Counted from the first letter of the stretch, positions 8,919 to 17,644 are shown. The stretch: DNA of 64,000 bases from Natronoflexus pectinivorans (GCF_004345615.1 NZ_SLWK01000003.1:1-64000); one strand, 5' to 3'. Numbers and translations: made by a program. Notes: generated from the letters alone by a model not told the origin.

Positions 8919-10001
8919 ATGCAAAAAACACCTTTATATCAAAAACATATTGATTCCGGGGCAAAAATTGTGCCTTTTGGTGGTTTCTTAATGCCTTTGG
9001 AATACACAGGAATTAGAAATGAGCATATGGCCGTTCGAAATACGGCCGGACTCTTCGATGTTTCTCATATGGGAGAAATCTGGGTAAAAGGAAAGGGAGC
9101 TAAAGACTTTTTGCAAAGAGTTACCTGTAATGACGTTGAGAAATTACATCCCGGCCAGGCGCAATATACATGCCTGTTGAATAGCGACGCAGGAATAATA
9201 GATGATCTGCTTATTTACTGTTATGATCCGGAAAAATATATGCTGGTTGTAAATGCATCCAACATAAATAAAGATTGGGATTGGTTGAAACAGCAGGAGA
9301 GGGAGAATTTAGTAATGGAAAATGCCAGTGATAAAATTTCACTGCTTGCTGTTCAGGGACCACAGGCCAAGAAAATTTTGCAAAGATTAACCGATGTTGA
9401 TTTGTCATCAATTCCCTACTATTCATTTATAACACACTCTTTGGCAGGCGTTAAAGAGGTGATAATCTCCAATACCGGATATACCGGAGCAGGCGGTTTT
9501 GAAATATATGCCTATAATGAGAATGTGGTGCAAATATGGGATGCCATAATGGAGGCAGGTAAACCGGAGAATATTTTGCCGGCAGGACTTGGAGCACGAG
9601 ATACATTGCGTTTGGAAATGGGGTTTTGTTTGCATGGCAATGATATTGATGAATCAACCACTCCTCTTGAAGCCGGATTAGGCTGGATTACAAAACTTGA
9701 AAAAATCAGTGATTTTATCGGTCGTGAGTCCTTAATTAAACAGAAAAATGAAGGAGTCTCCAGACACCTCAGAGCATTCTTAATGGAGGAGAAGGGTATT
9801 CCACGCAAAGGCTACCAGATTACCGATTTGCATGACAATGTTATTGGGGAAGTCACTTCAGGAAGCATTTCACCTGTTCTTGATAACGGTATTGGTCTGG
9901 GGTACATCCAATCCGGAACCGTTAAAATTGGCGATGAAATCAGAATTTTGATACGGAACAGAACGATCAAGGCAAGAATTGTTAAACCGCCTTTTATTTA
10001 A
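8919..10001 (+). CDS. gcvT: Aminomethyltransferase, T protein of the glycine cleavage system
   Basis: A 360-residue protein of normal GcvT length. It transfers the aminomethyl carbon from the lipoylated H protein to tetrahydrofolate and releases ammonia. Recognisable motifs are [16 protein letters not shown] near the start, [10 protein letters not shown] near 46, [11 protein letters not shown] near 188, and the C-terminal barrel with [12 protein letters not shown] near 310. The start codon fits the family N-terminus ([16 protein letters not shown]). The gene stands alone; gcvH and gcvP are not in the window. I looked for a glycine riboswitch in the 229-base gap upstream and did not see one. 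Confidence 0.95.
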   Translation: MQKTPLYQKHIDSGAKIVPFGGFLMPLEYTGIRNEHMAVRNTAGLFDVSHMGEIWVKGKGAKDFLQRVTCNDVEKLHPGQAQYTCLLNSDAGIIDDLLIYCYDPEKYMLVVNASNINKDWDWLKQQERENLVMENASDKISLLAVQGPQAKKILQRLTDVDLSSIPYYSFITHSLAGVKEVIISNTGYTGAGGFEIYAYNENVVQIWDAIMEAGKPENILPAGLGARDTLRLEMGFCLHGNDIDESTTPLEAGLGWITKLEKISDFIGRESLIKQKNEGVSRHLRAFLMEEKGIPRKGYQITDLHDNVIGEVTSGSISPVLDNGIGLGYIQSGTVKIGDEIRILIRNRTIKARIVKPPFI

Positions 10002-10126
10002 ATTGTATTTCTTTTGATATTTTATAAGTAATATATCTGTTTTTCTTTTAATTTTGCATTCGGAAAAGTAATTCTGTTGCAATTTTTACCTGTTGAAAAA
10101 TAGTGGAAAAAAGATTTTAACTATAA

Positions 10127-10158
10127 TTGATTCAACAGTATGAATAGTTGTAACTTTG
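10127..10158 (+). promoter_or_regulatory. Promoter of serC
   Basis: TTG at 10127-10129, a 21-base spacer and TAACTTTG at 10151-10158 match the Bacteroidota -33/-7 pattern. The predicted leader before the start codon at 10268 is about 100 bases. Confidence 0.5.
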
Positions 10159-10267
10159 TTGATAATATTTTTTCTTTCAATGGTTAATGAACTATTTGAA
10201 TTACTTCTCAATTGATTGATATTTAGAATATAATAACCGATTCTATACTTAAACAATTTAAATACTC

Positions 10268-11338
10268 ATGAAGAAGCATAATTTTTCAGCCGGACCGTCT
10301 ATCCTTCCGGAATATACCATTAAAAACACAGCAGAAGCAATTCTAAATTTTGCTGGTACCGGTTTGTCTGTCATGGAGGTTTCTCACCGCGATAAAGAGT
10401 TCATGGCTGTTATGGAACAGGCAAATAAATTGTTCAAAGAACTGTTGGATATTCCTTCGGGGTATGAGGTTTTGTTTTTGGGAGGAGGTGCCAGTATGCA
10501 GTTTTGCATGGTTCCTTATAACCTGATGAACAAAAAAGCGGCTTACCTGAACACTGGTACCTGGGCTTCAAAAGCCATTAAAGAGGCTCACTTTTTTGGT
10601 GAGGTTGTTGAAGTTGCTTCTTCCAAGGATGAGAATTTTAGTTATATCCCAAAGGGTTACGAAATTCCTTCTGATGCCGATTACTTTCACATCACTACCA
10701 ATAACACCATCTTTGGGACTGAAATTAAAACGGATTTAGATGTGAATGTTCCTTTGGTTGCCGATATGTCTTCGGATATTTTTTCACGACCAATTGATGT
10801 TTCTAAATATTCATTGATTTATGGTGGAGCTCAAAAGAATTTGGCACCATCCGGAGTTGCTTTTGTCATTGTGAAGGAGGATGCGTTGGGTAAAGTCGAT
10901 AGAAAAATTCCTACCATGCTGAATTACAAGACCCACATCGATAACGAATCCATGTTTAATACACCTCCAGTGGTTCCAATATTTTCAGCTTTACAAACCC
11001 TTGTTTGGCTTAAAGAGCAAGGTGGAGTTAAAGAGATGGAAAAAAGGAATAACTTGAAAGCAGATATGTTGTATTCAGAAATTGAACGCAACAAGATGTT
11101 TAAATCTACGGTAAAAAACATCGAAGATCGATCTGTTATGAATATCTGCTTTGTTATGAATGATGAGTATAAGGATTTGGAGCTTGAATTCCGGGAATTC
11201 GCCATTTCCAAAGGAATGGTTGGAATAAAAGGCCATCGTTCTGTTGGAGGATTCAGAGCTTCTTGCTATAATGCTTTACCGGTTGAGAGTGTTAAAGCAC
11301 TTATTGACGTTATGAAGGAGTTTGAGAAAAAGCATTAA
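10268..11338 (+). CDS. serC: Phosphoserine aminotransferase
   Basis: A 356-residue class V aminotransferase that converts 3-phosphohydroxypyruvate and glutamate to phosphoserine and 2-oxoglutarate, using PLP. The family N-terminus [16 protein letters not shown] is intact. [17 protein letters not shown] near 67 and the PLP-lysine segment [18 protein letters not shown] near 190 are clear, and the C-terminal [19 protein letters not shown] matches SerC. The gene opens a same-strand cluster with the serA-like and DUF1015 genes; two hairpins in the 125-base gap before serA may reduce read-through. Length and motifs leave little doubt. Confidence 0.96.
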   Translation: MKKHNFSAGPSILPEYTIKNTAEAILNFAGTGLSVMEVSHRDKEFMAVMEQANKLFKELLDIPSGYEVLFLGGGASMQFCMVPYNLMNKKAAYLNTGTWASKAIKEAHFFGEVVEVASSKDENFSYIPKGYEIPSDADYFHITTNNTIFGTEIKTDLDVNVPLVADMSSDIFSRPIDVSKYSLIYGGAQKNLAPSGVAFVIVKEDALGKVDRKIPTMLNYKTHIDNESMFNTPPVVPIFSALQTLVWLKEQGGVKEMEKRNNLKADMLYSEIERNKMFKSTVKNIEDRSVMNICFVMNDEYKDLELEFREFAISKGMVGIKGHRSVGGFRASCYNALPVESVKALIDVMKEFEKKH

Positions 11339-11348
11339 TACACGCAAA

Positions 11349-11373
11349 GGAATAATTCTTTTAGAATTATTCC
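11349..11373 (+). terminator. Hairpin downstream of serC
   Basis: GGAATAATTC (11349-11358) pairs with GAATTATTCC (11364-11373) around a TTTTA loop. It is A/T-rich with no following T-run, so it may be a processing or stability hairpin rather than a full stop signal. Confidence 0.45.
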
Positions 11374-11383
11374 AGTAAGAGAT

Positions 11384-11423
11384 AAAAGGGGAGCTGGTGG
11401 GGATCATTCATTGCTCTCCTTTT
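11384..11423 (+). terminator. Terminator or attenuator between serC and serA
   Basis: AAAAGGGGAGC (11384-11394) pairs with GCTCTCCTTTT (one G-U pair) around an 18-base loop and runs into a T/A stretch. It probably limits transcription from serC into the serA-like gene, which starts at 11464. Confidence 0.55.
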
Positions 11424-11463
11424 AATATTTTAAAATATTTGAGACATAATAAAAACTTAAGAT

Positions 11464-12387
11464 ATGAAGAAAGTATTGGTTGCAACAGAGAAACCCTTCT
11501 CTCAGATTGCCATAGACGAGATAAAAATTGTATTGGACAGTGCAGGGTTTCAACTCGAATTACTTGAAAAGTATACAGACAAATCACAACTGCTTTCAGC
11601 AGTTGCAGATGTGGATGCAATGATTGTTCGCTCAGATAAAGTAACTTCTGAAGTTTTGGATGCTGCGAAGAATTTAAAAATTGTTGTTCGTGCCGGTGCT
11701 GGATATGACAACCTGGATTTGGACGCATGCACACAACGTGAGGTGGTTGCCATGAATACCCCGGGTCAGAATTCAAACGCTGTGGCCGAGTTGGTATTTG
11801 GAATGATGATTTACGGAATGCGTAAGCAGTTTAGCGGTGGAGTAGGTTCAGAACTGAGAGGGAAATCCATCGGGATTCATGCTTATGGTAATGTTGGATA
11901 CTATGTAGGGAAGATTGCTCACGGGTTTGATATGAAAGTTTATGGATACGATCCATATGTGAGTGCAGATCGCATGCAGGCTCATGGAGTTGAACCTTTG
12001 GCTTCTGTTGAGGAGTTATACAGAACCTGTGAATTTATTTCACTTCACATTCCGGCCAATGATTTTACTAAAAACTCCATTAATAAAGCATTGCTTTCTA
12101 TGATGCCTCAAGGAGCTGTATTGGTAAATACAGCGCGTAAAGAGGTAATTGACGAGGATGGAATGATTGAATTGATGGATGAGAGACCTGATTTTATGTA
12201 TTTATCAGACATCTCTCCCGATAAGGCTGAAGAATTCAAAAAGCGATTTCCCGGAAGATATTTTTTCACACCCAAAAAAATGGGAGCACAAACTGAGGAA
12301 GCCAATGTGAATGCCGGAGTGGCTGCTGCACGGCAAATTGTGAGTTACCTGACTTCAGGTGACGAAACTTTCAGGGTAAACCGTTAA
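11464..12387 (+). CDS. serA: D-3-phosphoglycerate dehydrogenase, short form with Lys at the catalytic His position
   Basis: A 307-residue NAD-dependent 2-hydroxyacid dehydrogenase without the C-terminal ACT domain, so it should lack the usual serine feedback. Its place after serC supports the phosphoglycerate dehydrogenase call. The nucleotide-binding segment GKSIGIHAYGNVGYYVG lies near 133-149, and the catalytic Arg is in NTARKEVIDE (R225). The segment that normally reads TPHIGA is TPKKMGAQT here, putting Lys at 271-272 in place of the catalytic His; the usual DVFxxEP Glu region reads DISPDKAEEF. From memory, a lysine subtype of this enzyme is known in Bacteroides and Entamoeba, so this is probably functional rather than damaged. 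Confidence 0.9.
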   Translation: MKKVLVATEKPFSQIAIDEIKIVLDSAGFQLELLEKYTDKSQLLSAVADVDAMIVRSDKVTSEVLDAAKNLKIVVRAGAGYDNLDLDACTQREVVAMNTPGQNSNAVAELVFGMMIYGMRKQFSGGVGSELRGKSIGIHAYGNVGYYVGKIAHGFDMKVYGYDPYVSADRMQAHGVEPLASVEELYRTCEFISLHIPANDFTKNSINKALLSMMPQGAVLVNTARKEVIDEDGMIELMDERPDFMYLSDISPDKAEEFKKRFPGRYFFTPKKMGAQTEEANVNAGVAAARQIVSYLTSGDETFRVNR

Positions 12388-12421
12388 AAAGCCTTATTCA
12401 TTTGACTATAAATCTAAATCT

Positions 12422-13672
12422 ATGTCTGTTTTAAAACCATTTAAAGGAATTCGTCCCCCAAAAGAAATTGCCGCAGAACTTTCTTGTCTGCCTTATGATG
12501 TTATGAACTCGGAGGAAGCAGCAAAAATGGCTGAAGGGAAAGATCACTCACTTTTACATATCACAAGGTCTGAAATTGATTGCAATCCTGATGCTGATGT
12601 TCATTCAGAAGAGGTATATGCCAAATCTGTAGAGAACTTTCGTAATTTTAAATCCAAGGGATGGTTGGTGCAGGATCCGGAAGCATATTTCTACATTTAT
12701 GCACAAACCATGGACGGACGCACTCAATACGGGATGGTTGGATGTGCAGCTTGCGAGGACTATTTTAATGATGTCATCAAAAAGCATGAATTAACCCGTA
12801 CTGATAAAGAAGAAGACCGGATGCAGCACATCCGTATTAACAATGCCAATATGGAGCCGGTGTTTTTCAGCTATAAAGCGGTTCCAGAAATAGATGCAAT
12901 TGTAGAAACTATAGTTTCTTCAAATAAAGCCGATTATGATTTTACCAGTGAAGATGATTTTCGCCATCAATTTTGGGTTATAAGAGATAGAGGTACGAAT
13001 GAGAAAATTGAGAAGCTTTTTGCTGAAAAAGTTCCGGTAACCTATGTTGCCGACGGACATCACCGCACCGCTGCTGCTGCACGGGTTGGTCAGGAAAGGA
13101 AAAGTAATAATCCAAACCATACCGGAAAAGAGGAATATAACTATTTTATGACGGTGTGTTTTCCTGATGACCAATTGGCTATAATCGATTATAATCGTGT
13201 TGTGAAAGATCTGAATGGACTCTCTGAAACTGATTTTTTGATTGCTTTGGGTCGTACTTTTGAAGTGACAGAAATAGGAGAGGAGATATATAAACCCACT
13301 TGCTTGCATGAGTTCAGCATGTATTTAAGCGGAAAATGGTATAAACTTGTTGCCCGAAAAGGAACTTACAATGATCAGGATCCGATTGAGGTATTGGATG
13401 TTACCGTTTTATCGCGCCATGTACTAGACAGAATTTTGGGTATTGAAGATTTGAGAACTTCAAAAAGAATTGATTTTGTTGGAGGGATCAGAGGTTTGGG
13501 AGAATTAAAAAAACGAGTAGATTCAGGTGAGATGCAAGTTGCATTTGCTCTGTATCCTGTTTCTATGAAGCAATTGATAGATATTGCCGACACCGGCAAT
13601 ATCATGCCTCCAAAAACAACTTGGTTCGAACCTAAACTAAGATCAGGCCTCGTTATTCATGAACTTGAATAG
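12422..13672 (+). CDS. DUF1015 family protein, possible serine kinase
   Basis: A 416-residue DUF1015 protein, often mis-annotated as SpoOJ/ParB-like. Motifs include the opening IRPPKEIAAELSCLPYDVMN, KHELTRTDKEEDRM near 120, the strongly conserved VADGHHRTAAAARVG near 215, and the C-terminal MPPKTTWFEPKLRSGL. The DGHHR motif is shared with ParB/SerK-like folds. I recall that DUF1015 proteins have been reported or proposed as free-serine kinases, some using pyrophosphate, but I cannot check that here. Its position 34 bases after serA fits a role in serine/phosphoserine metabolism. No serB phosphatase is adjacent. Family confident, function moderate. Confidence 0.85.
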   Translation: MSVLKPFKGIRPPKEIAAELSCLPYDVMNSEEAAKMAEGKDHSLLHITRSEIDCNPDADVHSEEVYAKSVENFRNFKSKGWLVQDPEAYFYIYAQTMDGRTQYGMVGCAACEDYFNDVIKKHELTRTDKEEDRMQHIRINNANMEPVFFSYKAVPEIDAIVETIVSSNKADYDFTSEDDFRHQFWVIRDRGTNEKIEKLFAEKVPVTYVADGHHRTAAAARVGQERKSNNPNHTGKEEYNYFMTVCFPDDQLAIIDYNRVVKDLNGLSETDFLIALGRTFEVTEIGEEIYKPTCLHEFSMYLSGKWYKLVARKGTYNDQDPIEVLDVTVLSRHVLDRILGIEDLRTSKRIDFVGGIRGLGELKKRVDSGEMQVAFALYPVSMKQLIDIADTGNIMPPKTTWFEPKLRSGLVIHELE

Positions 13673-13703
13673 AGTTCTTTGAATATCAGATATAATTACA
13701 TAG

Positions 13704-13752
13704 TGCACATGGTGTTATTCTAAACTTTTAACCCATTGTGCTCTTTGTTTTT
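13704..13752 (+). terminator. Possible terminator after DUF1015 gene
   Basis: AGTGCACATGG pairs imperfectly with CCATTGTGCTCT across a loop of about 20 bases and is followed by a T-rich run near 13747. One bulge is needed, so support is modest. Confidence 0.3.
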
Positions 13753-13812
13753 TTATCAAAAATGAAATCTGTGATTCTTTAACAAGAACCATGAATTGAG
13801 CATAATTTAACT

Positions 13813-14475
13813 ATGAATATTAAAACCAACTTACAGCAGATAGAAGAATCAATTCCCGGGGGTGTTAGTCTGATTGCAGTATCCAAAACACATCCTCCTG
13901 AATTAATTCTTGAGGCTTATCAGCACGGCCAACGTCAATTTGGAGAGAATAAAGTTCAGGAGCTTACAGCTAAAGTTGATGTTTTGCCTGGTGATATTGA
14001 ATGGCATATGATTGGACATCTGCAATCCAATAAAGTAAAATACATAGCACCATTTGTATCTTTAATTCATGGGGTTGATTCCTATAAGCTTTTAAAAGTA
14101 ATCGACAAAGAGGCAAAAAAAAACCATCGCATCATAAAGTGTCTGTTGCAAATTCATATTGCTAAAGAGTCAACAAAATTTGGTCTTAGCGATGATGAGC
14201 TGCATGAACTGCTAAAAAGTAATGAATGGAAAAAACTGTCCAATGTTCAAATTATTGGATTAATGGGGATGGCAACCTTTACTGACAATCAATGTGTTAT
14301 ACGTACTGAATTTAAGTCACTTAAGCAACTTTTTGAAGAAGTAAAGGATCTCTATTTTCAAAACGATTCCGGATTCCGGGAGATAAGTATGGGGATGTCT
14401 GATGATTACCAGATCGCCATTGAGGAAGGAAGCACCATGGTAAGAGTAGGAAGCGCAATTTTTGGGGAAAGGTGA
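13813..14475 (+). CDS. YggS family PLP homeostasis protein
   Basis: A 220-residue single-domain TIM-barrel protein of the YggS/PROSC family. It binds pyridoxal phosphate and buffers its free level; it is not known as an enzyme. The PLP lysine lies in LIAVSKTHPPELI near residue 25. QFGENKVQEL near 46, WHMIGHLQSNKVKYI near 65 and the C-terminal SMGMSDDYQIAIEEGSTMVR are family signatures. It is slightly shorter than the usual 225-235 residues but appears complete. It follows the serine genes, some of whose products use PLP, with a 140-base gap, so it is likely a separate unit. Confidence 0.93.
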   Translation: MNIKTNLQQIEESIPGGVSLIAVSKTHPPELILEAYQHGQRQFGENKVQELTAKVDVLPGDIEWHMIGHLQSNKVKYIAPFVSLIHGVDSYKLLKVIDKEAKKNHRIIKCLLQIHIAKESTKFGLSDDELHELLKSNEWKKLSNVQIIGLMGMATFTDNQCVIRTEFKSLKQLFEEVKDLYFQNDSGFREISMGMSDDYQIAIEEGSTMVRVGSAIFGER

Positions 14476-14495
14476 TCAAAATTGGAAACTATTTT

Positions 14496-14503
14496 TATAT
14501 TTG
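14496..14503 (+). promoter_or_regulatory. -7 element TATATTTG for the DHOD-like gene
   Basis: TATATTTG matches TAnnTTTG. It predicts a leader of about 125 bases before the start at 14636. A well-spaced -33 TTG is not evident. Confidence 0.35.
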
Positions 14504-14512
14504 TAGAATCAA

Positions 14513-14586
14513 TAAAGGTTTCCGGGTCTTGTAAAACCTTAAACATTATCAGGCTGATGTAATATCAGGACGATGATTCGTCCTGA
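14513..14586 (+). promoter_or_regulatory. Structured leader of the DHOD-like gene
   Basis: Two hairpins are visible. AAGGTTT pairs with AAACCTT (14513-14540), and TCAGGACGA (14565-14573) pairs perfectly with TCGTCCTGA (14578-14586) around TGAT. They lie between the -7 element and the start codon. I do not recognise a known riboswitch class. Confidence 0.4.
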
Positions 14587-14635
14587 AAACAGAAGACCAT
14601 ATTTCTTATGTTGCAAATACTAAATAGCAAATTAG

Positions 14636-15622
14636 ATGGCAAAACTTGAAACGACTTATTTGGGACTAAAATTGAAAAATCCCATCGTGGTAGGAAGTTC
14701 CGGACTAACCAACAGCGTTGAAAAAATAAAAAAACTCAGAGATGCCGGCGCTGGTGCTGTGGTGTTGAAATCTCTGTTCGAGGAGCAGATAAATCATGAT
14801 GTAAACAGAGCAATTCATTCAGGACAAGGTTTGGATTATCCTGAAGCACTGGATTACATGAAAAATTACTCCAGAGATAATTCTGTTGCTGAGTATTTAA
14901 AACTGATAAAAGAGGCTAAAGCTGCTGTGGATATTCCGGTGATTGCCAGCATCAACTGTTATTCCGATACAGAATGGATCGATTTTGCAGTACAGATTGA
15001 AAATGCGGGTGCCGATGCCATTGAATTGAATCTGTTTGTGCTAAATACAGACAAAAATTCCACAGCCGACTCGTACGAAGAGCTATATTACAACATTGCC
15101 AAAGCTGTTAGTGAAGAATTAAAGATTCCTGTGGTAATGAAATTGGGACTTTACTTTTCCAATCTGGTTTCTGTGGTTAATAAGCTATCTGTTTCGGGAG
15201 CAAAAGGTGTGGTTCTTTTCAATAGGTTTTACGAGCCGGATATCGATATAAATACGCTCTCAATAACAGCAGCAGAAGTTTTCAGTTCGCCGGCTGATAT
15301 TCGTCGGTCTTTACGTTGGGTTGCCATTGTAAGTGATAAGGTTAAGAATATTGAAGTGGCAGCATCAACCGGAATTCATGATGGCGATGCAGTTATAAAA
15401 CAATTATTGGCTGGTGCCAGGGTCACCCAGGTTTGTTCCTCGGTATATAAAAATGGCCCGGAAGTTATTACCAGGATGGTTAAGAAACTTGAGGAATGGA
15501 TGGATGAGAAGAAATTCAAAACCATTGATGAGTTGAGAGGATTAATGAGTTATAAGAAGATACAGAATCCTGTTTTGTATGAAAGAGCTCAATTTATGAG
15601 ATACTTCTCGAAGTTTGAGTAA
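14636..15622 (+). CDS. Dihydroorotate-dehydrogenase-like flavoprotein
   Basis: A 328-residue TIM-barrel FMN protein of the PyrD superfamily, the group annotated as dihydroorotate dehydrogenase-like. Seen motifs: LETTYLGLKLKNPIVVGSSG at the start, IPVIASINCYSDTEWIDFA near 103, AGADAIELNLFVLNTD near 125 (replacing the EINxSCPN of true PyrD), and a phosphate-binding region near VAASTGIHDGD. The altered catalytic loop means the substrate may not be dihydroorotate. It has a structured leader and a strong terminator, so it forms its own unit. Family sure, reaction unsure. Confidence 0.88.
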   Translation: MAKLETTYLGLKLKNPIVVGSSGLTNSVEKIKKLRDAGAGAVVLKSLFEEQINHDVNRAIHSGQGLDYPEALDYMKNYSRDNSVAEYLKLIKEAKAAVDIPVIASINCYSDTEWIDFAVQIENAGADAIELNLFVLNTDKNSTADSYEELYYNIAKAVSEELKIPVVMKLGLYFSNLVSVVNKLSVSGAKGVVLFNRFYEPDIDINTLSITAAEVFSSPADIRRSLRWVAIVSDKVKNIEVAASTGIHDGDAVIKQLLAGARVTQVCSSVYKNGPEVITRMVKKLEEWMDEKKFKTIDELRGLMSYKKIQNPVLYERAQFMRYFSKFE

Positions 15623-15637
15623 CAGTATGTAAGAATT

Positions 15638-15674
15638 ACAAAAAAAGTGTCGTCCATGACGACACTTTTTTTGT
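15638..15674 (+). terminator. Strong terminator after the DHOD-like gene
   Basis: A 17-base arm (ACAAAAAAAGTGTCGTC) pairs perfectly with its complement around a CAT loop, with seven T residues in the descending arm. The rest of the gap to 15931 shows nothing I can name. Confidence 0.85.
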
Positions 15675-15931
15675 AAATATCTATCTGTTTCATCTTAATT
15701 TACTTTAACAGATTGTGGTATTTTACATACCGGAAAAATCCTCACGATTGGCATGAGCAATCATTTTAAATGACCCCAAAATCATTGTTTTCTGCCTTTG
15801 GTTCAATATTTTTTTGATTTATATCAGATAACTCTTTGACCGTATTAATTTTTTTGAGAATTTTGTGTAACTTGTGTCACTGTTATTATAAATCAAGAAT
15901 TCAAATAACCCAATATTTATTGAATATTAAG

Positions 15932-16849
15932 ATGTTTAGAATTTTATTCTCATTTGTAGTTTTCGTTTTGCTGTTAAGTAGCTTTTTTTCATGCACTTGC
16001 CAGCAACAACGTGACAGGTCTGCTGAGGAAGAGGAGATCATCCGCTCAGTTATTGTTGATGAACAATTATTGGAAGATTTTGCCAAATCTAAGATGATTT
16101 TTTATTCTCTCCCGTCTCCTTTAGAAACAGCCATGTTAATAAAACGTGCCGGGGCTGGGTTCGATGTAGACTTATTAAATCCTCTTTCAAATATTAACAG
16201 GTACAATACCAACCTGAAAATGGCGCTTAATCTGGGTATATACAGTGCAAATATGAGTTACTCAAGCCTTTTTGACCAGACTCAGAGTACCTTGAATTAT
16301 ATGAACAACTCCAGAAAACTTGCTGATAATCTTGGAATTCTGGAAGCCATCGATGAGGAGACCATTCGCCGTTTAGAGGAAAACATGAATAATCGCGAAG
16401 TGGTCATGGACATCATTTCTGAGACTTTTATGAACTCAAATGCATATCTCACCGAACAAGACCGTCCTGCTATTGCTGCCATGGTTTTAGTGGGGGGATG
16501 GATTGAGGGTTTATATATTGCAACACAGCTTACTAACGGGTCGCTGGATACAAATCCGGAACTAATCGACAGAATTGTTTATCAGAAACTTTCCTTAAAT
16601 ACAGTTCTCAACCTGCTGGATTCCTATAAAGAAAATCCAGATATCAGCTACCTGATTGACCGAATGAATGAACTCAGAGTAATTTATGATGATGTAAAAA
16701 TCATAACCACTTCCAACGTAGAAGCCGAAACTCATCCTGATAAACGTATGACCATTTTACGCAGCGAAGCCGAAACTTTTATTTCTAAAGAAACTTTCAG
16801 GAAGCTGTTTGAAAAAGTGGCGGAAATACGTAATGAGTTTATTTCGTAG
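15932..16849 (+). CDS. Predicted lipoprotein of unknown function
   Basis: A 305-residue predicted lipoprotein. I placed the start at the ATG at 15932, because it begins a proper signal peptide (FRILFSFVVFVLLLSSFFSC) with the lipobox Cys near 21. The reading frame is open further upstream, but that part lacks signal-peptide character. The mature protein is almost entirely helical and acidic, with no Cys motif and no catalytic signature; segments such as AAMVLVGGWIEGLYIATQL recall Bacteroidota DUF-type helical lipoproteins. It is followed 55 bases later by the small secreted paralogue at 16905, possibly in one transcript. Function unknown. Confidence 0.75.
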   Translation: MFRILFSFVVFVLLLSSFFSCTCQQQRDRSAEEEEIIRSVIVDEQLLEDFAKSKMIFYSLPSPLETAMLIKRAGAGFDVDLLNPLSNINRYNTNLKMALNLGIYSANMSYSSLFDQTQSTLNYMNNSRKLADNLGILEAIDEETIRRLEENMNNREVVMDIISETFMNSNAYLTEQDRPAIAAMVLVGGWIEGLYIATQLTNGSLDTNPELIDRIVYQKLSLNTVLNLLDSYKENPDISYLIDRMNELRVIYDDVKIITTSNVEAETHPDKRMTILRSEAETFISKETFRKLFEKVAEIRNEFIS

Positions 16850-16904
16850 TCGGAAAGTGAAATTCTTGTTATAGTTATTTCTATTTATATTCATTTCCTA
16901 AAGA

Positions 16905-17360
16905 ATGGTGATTTCGAGATTGATTAGATGTTTGGTTTTGATTGTGGCCTTTTGGTCTGGGGTAGAAGTTACTGCTCAATGTATAAGTTTTGCTCGTAAT
17001 ATTGCACGTCCTCAATTAGAGCCTTTTACGCATGATGGTAATTTCAACGCCACATATATGGAAGAAGGCGAAAGTGCAGAATTATATAAAACTTTTTTTG
17101 AAGGAGAAGAATACCGCTTAGTCGTTGCTGCTGTGGAAAGCTTGCCTGAACTGCATATTCAAGTACTGGATGAACATCGGCATGTGGTTTTTGATAACAA
17201 AAACTATGAAAATGCGCAAGTTTGGGATTTTACTGCTGAAACCACCGGAACAATGATTGTTTTTGTCAGAGTTCCAGACAGGGGAGAGGAAACCATTACA
17301 GGAGGGTGTGTAGCTTTACTGTTTGGCGTAAAAAGCAGCGGTGGTTCGCGCCGAAGATAA
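16905..17360 (+). CDS. Small secreted beta-sandwich-like protein (paralogue of the gene at 3278)
   Basis: A 151-residue exported protein with signal peptide SRLIRCLVLIVAFWSGVEVT ending near AQC. The mature part repeats the order seen in the protein at 3278-3709: a single Cys soon after cleavage, FFEGEEYRLVVAAVE, a short beta hairpin (IQVLDEHRHVVFDN), VWDFTAETTGTMIVFV, and GGCVALLFGVK near the end. Overall identity is low but the pattern is unmistakable. A PPC-like sandwich is my best structural guess. It ends in a basic tail, GGSRRR. It follows the lipoprotein gene at 15932 on the same strand. No enzyme motif; function unknown. Confidence 0.75.
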   Translation: MVISRLIRCLVLIVAFWSGVEVTAQCISFARNIARPQLEPFTHDGNFNATYMEEGESAELYKTFFEGEEYRLVVAAVESLPELHIQVLDEHRHVVFDNKNYENAQVWDFTAETTGTMIVFVRVPDRGEETITGGCVALLFGVKSSGGSRRR

Positions 17361-17465
17361 AACATTAAGTATTTCTAACGAATTCTATCGATGAAACGAG
17401 CCATGAGAAAACCTTCTCACACAGGAGAATCGAAGATCGGCGTAGCCAATGACTATGATGGCGAG

Positions 17466-17491
17466 TTCCATCCCGAGTACTCGGGATGGAA
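17466..17491. repeat. 26-base perfect palindrome
   Basis: TTCCATCCCGAGT is followed directly by its exact complement. It lies in the 284-base gap between the gene ending at 17360 and the end of uvrA at 17645. It could be a terminator stem or a remnant of a mobile element; no T-run follows. Confidence 0.6.
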
Positions 17492-17550
17492 ATACAAATT
17501 TAGACACATGAATAGACACAACTGGTTTTCTATTATATCTTGTCTTTCGG

Positions 17551-17582
17551 TCTAACAATCTCATCCCGCAATACGGGACTTT
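17551..17582. repeat. Dispersed short hairpin repeat, copy 1
   Basis: TCTAACAATCT, then ATCCCG, a short loop and CGGGACTT. The same ordered elements recur at 33615-33645. Both copies lie in gaps next to the 3' end of a minus-strand gene. Confidence 0.5.
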
Positions 17583-17644
17583 GCATTGCTCAGCATCCAA
17601 TACCCTAAAAATCTATTTAATTCGATTTAAAATTTAAATAGTCT

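Noticed and set aside
15836-15931. 32-codon extension of the lipoprotein at 15932
   Set aside because: It would place the signal peptide inside the protein; the ATG at 15932 gives a proper leader and lipobox.
17391-17555. 54-codon frame (MKRAMRKPSHTGESKIGVAN...) after the gene ending at 17360
   Set aside because: It runs through a 26-base palindrome and into the dispersed hairpin repeat, and has no family I recognise and no promoter, so it is probably chance or a remnant.
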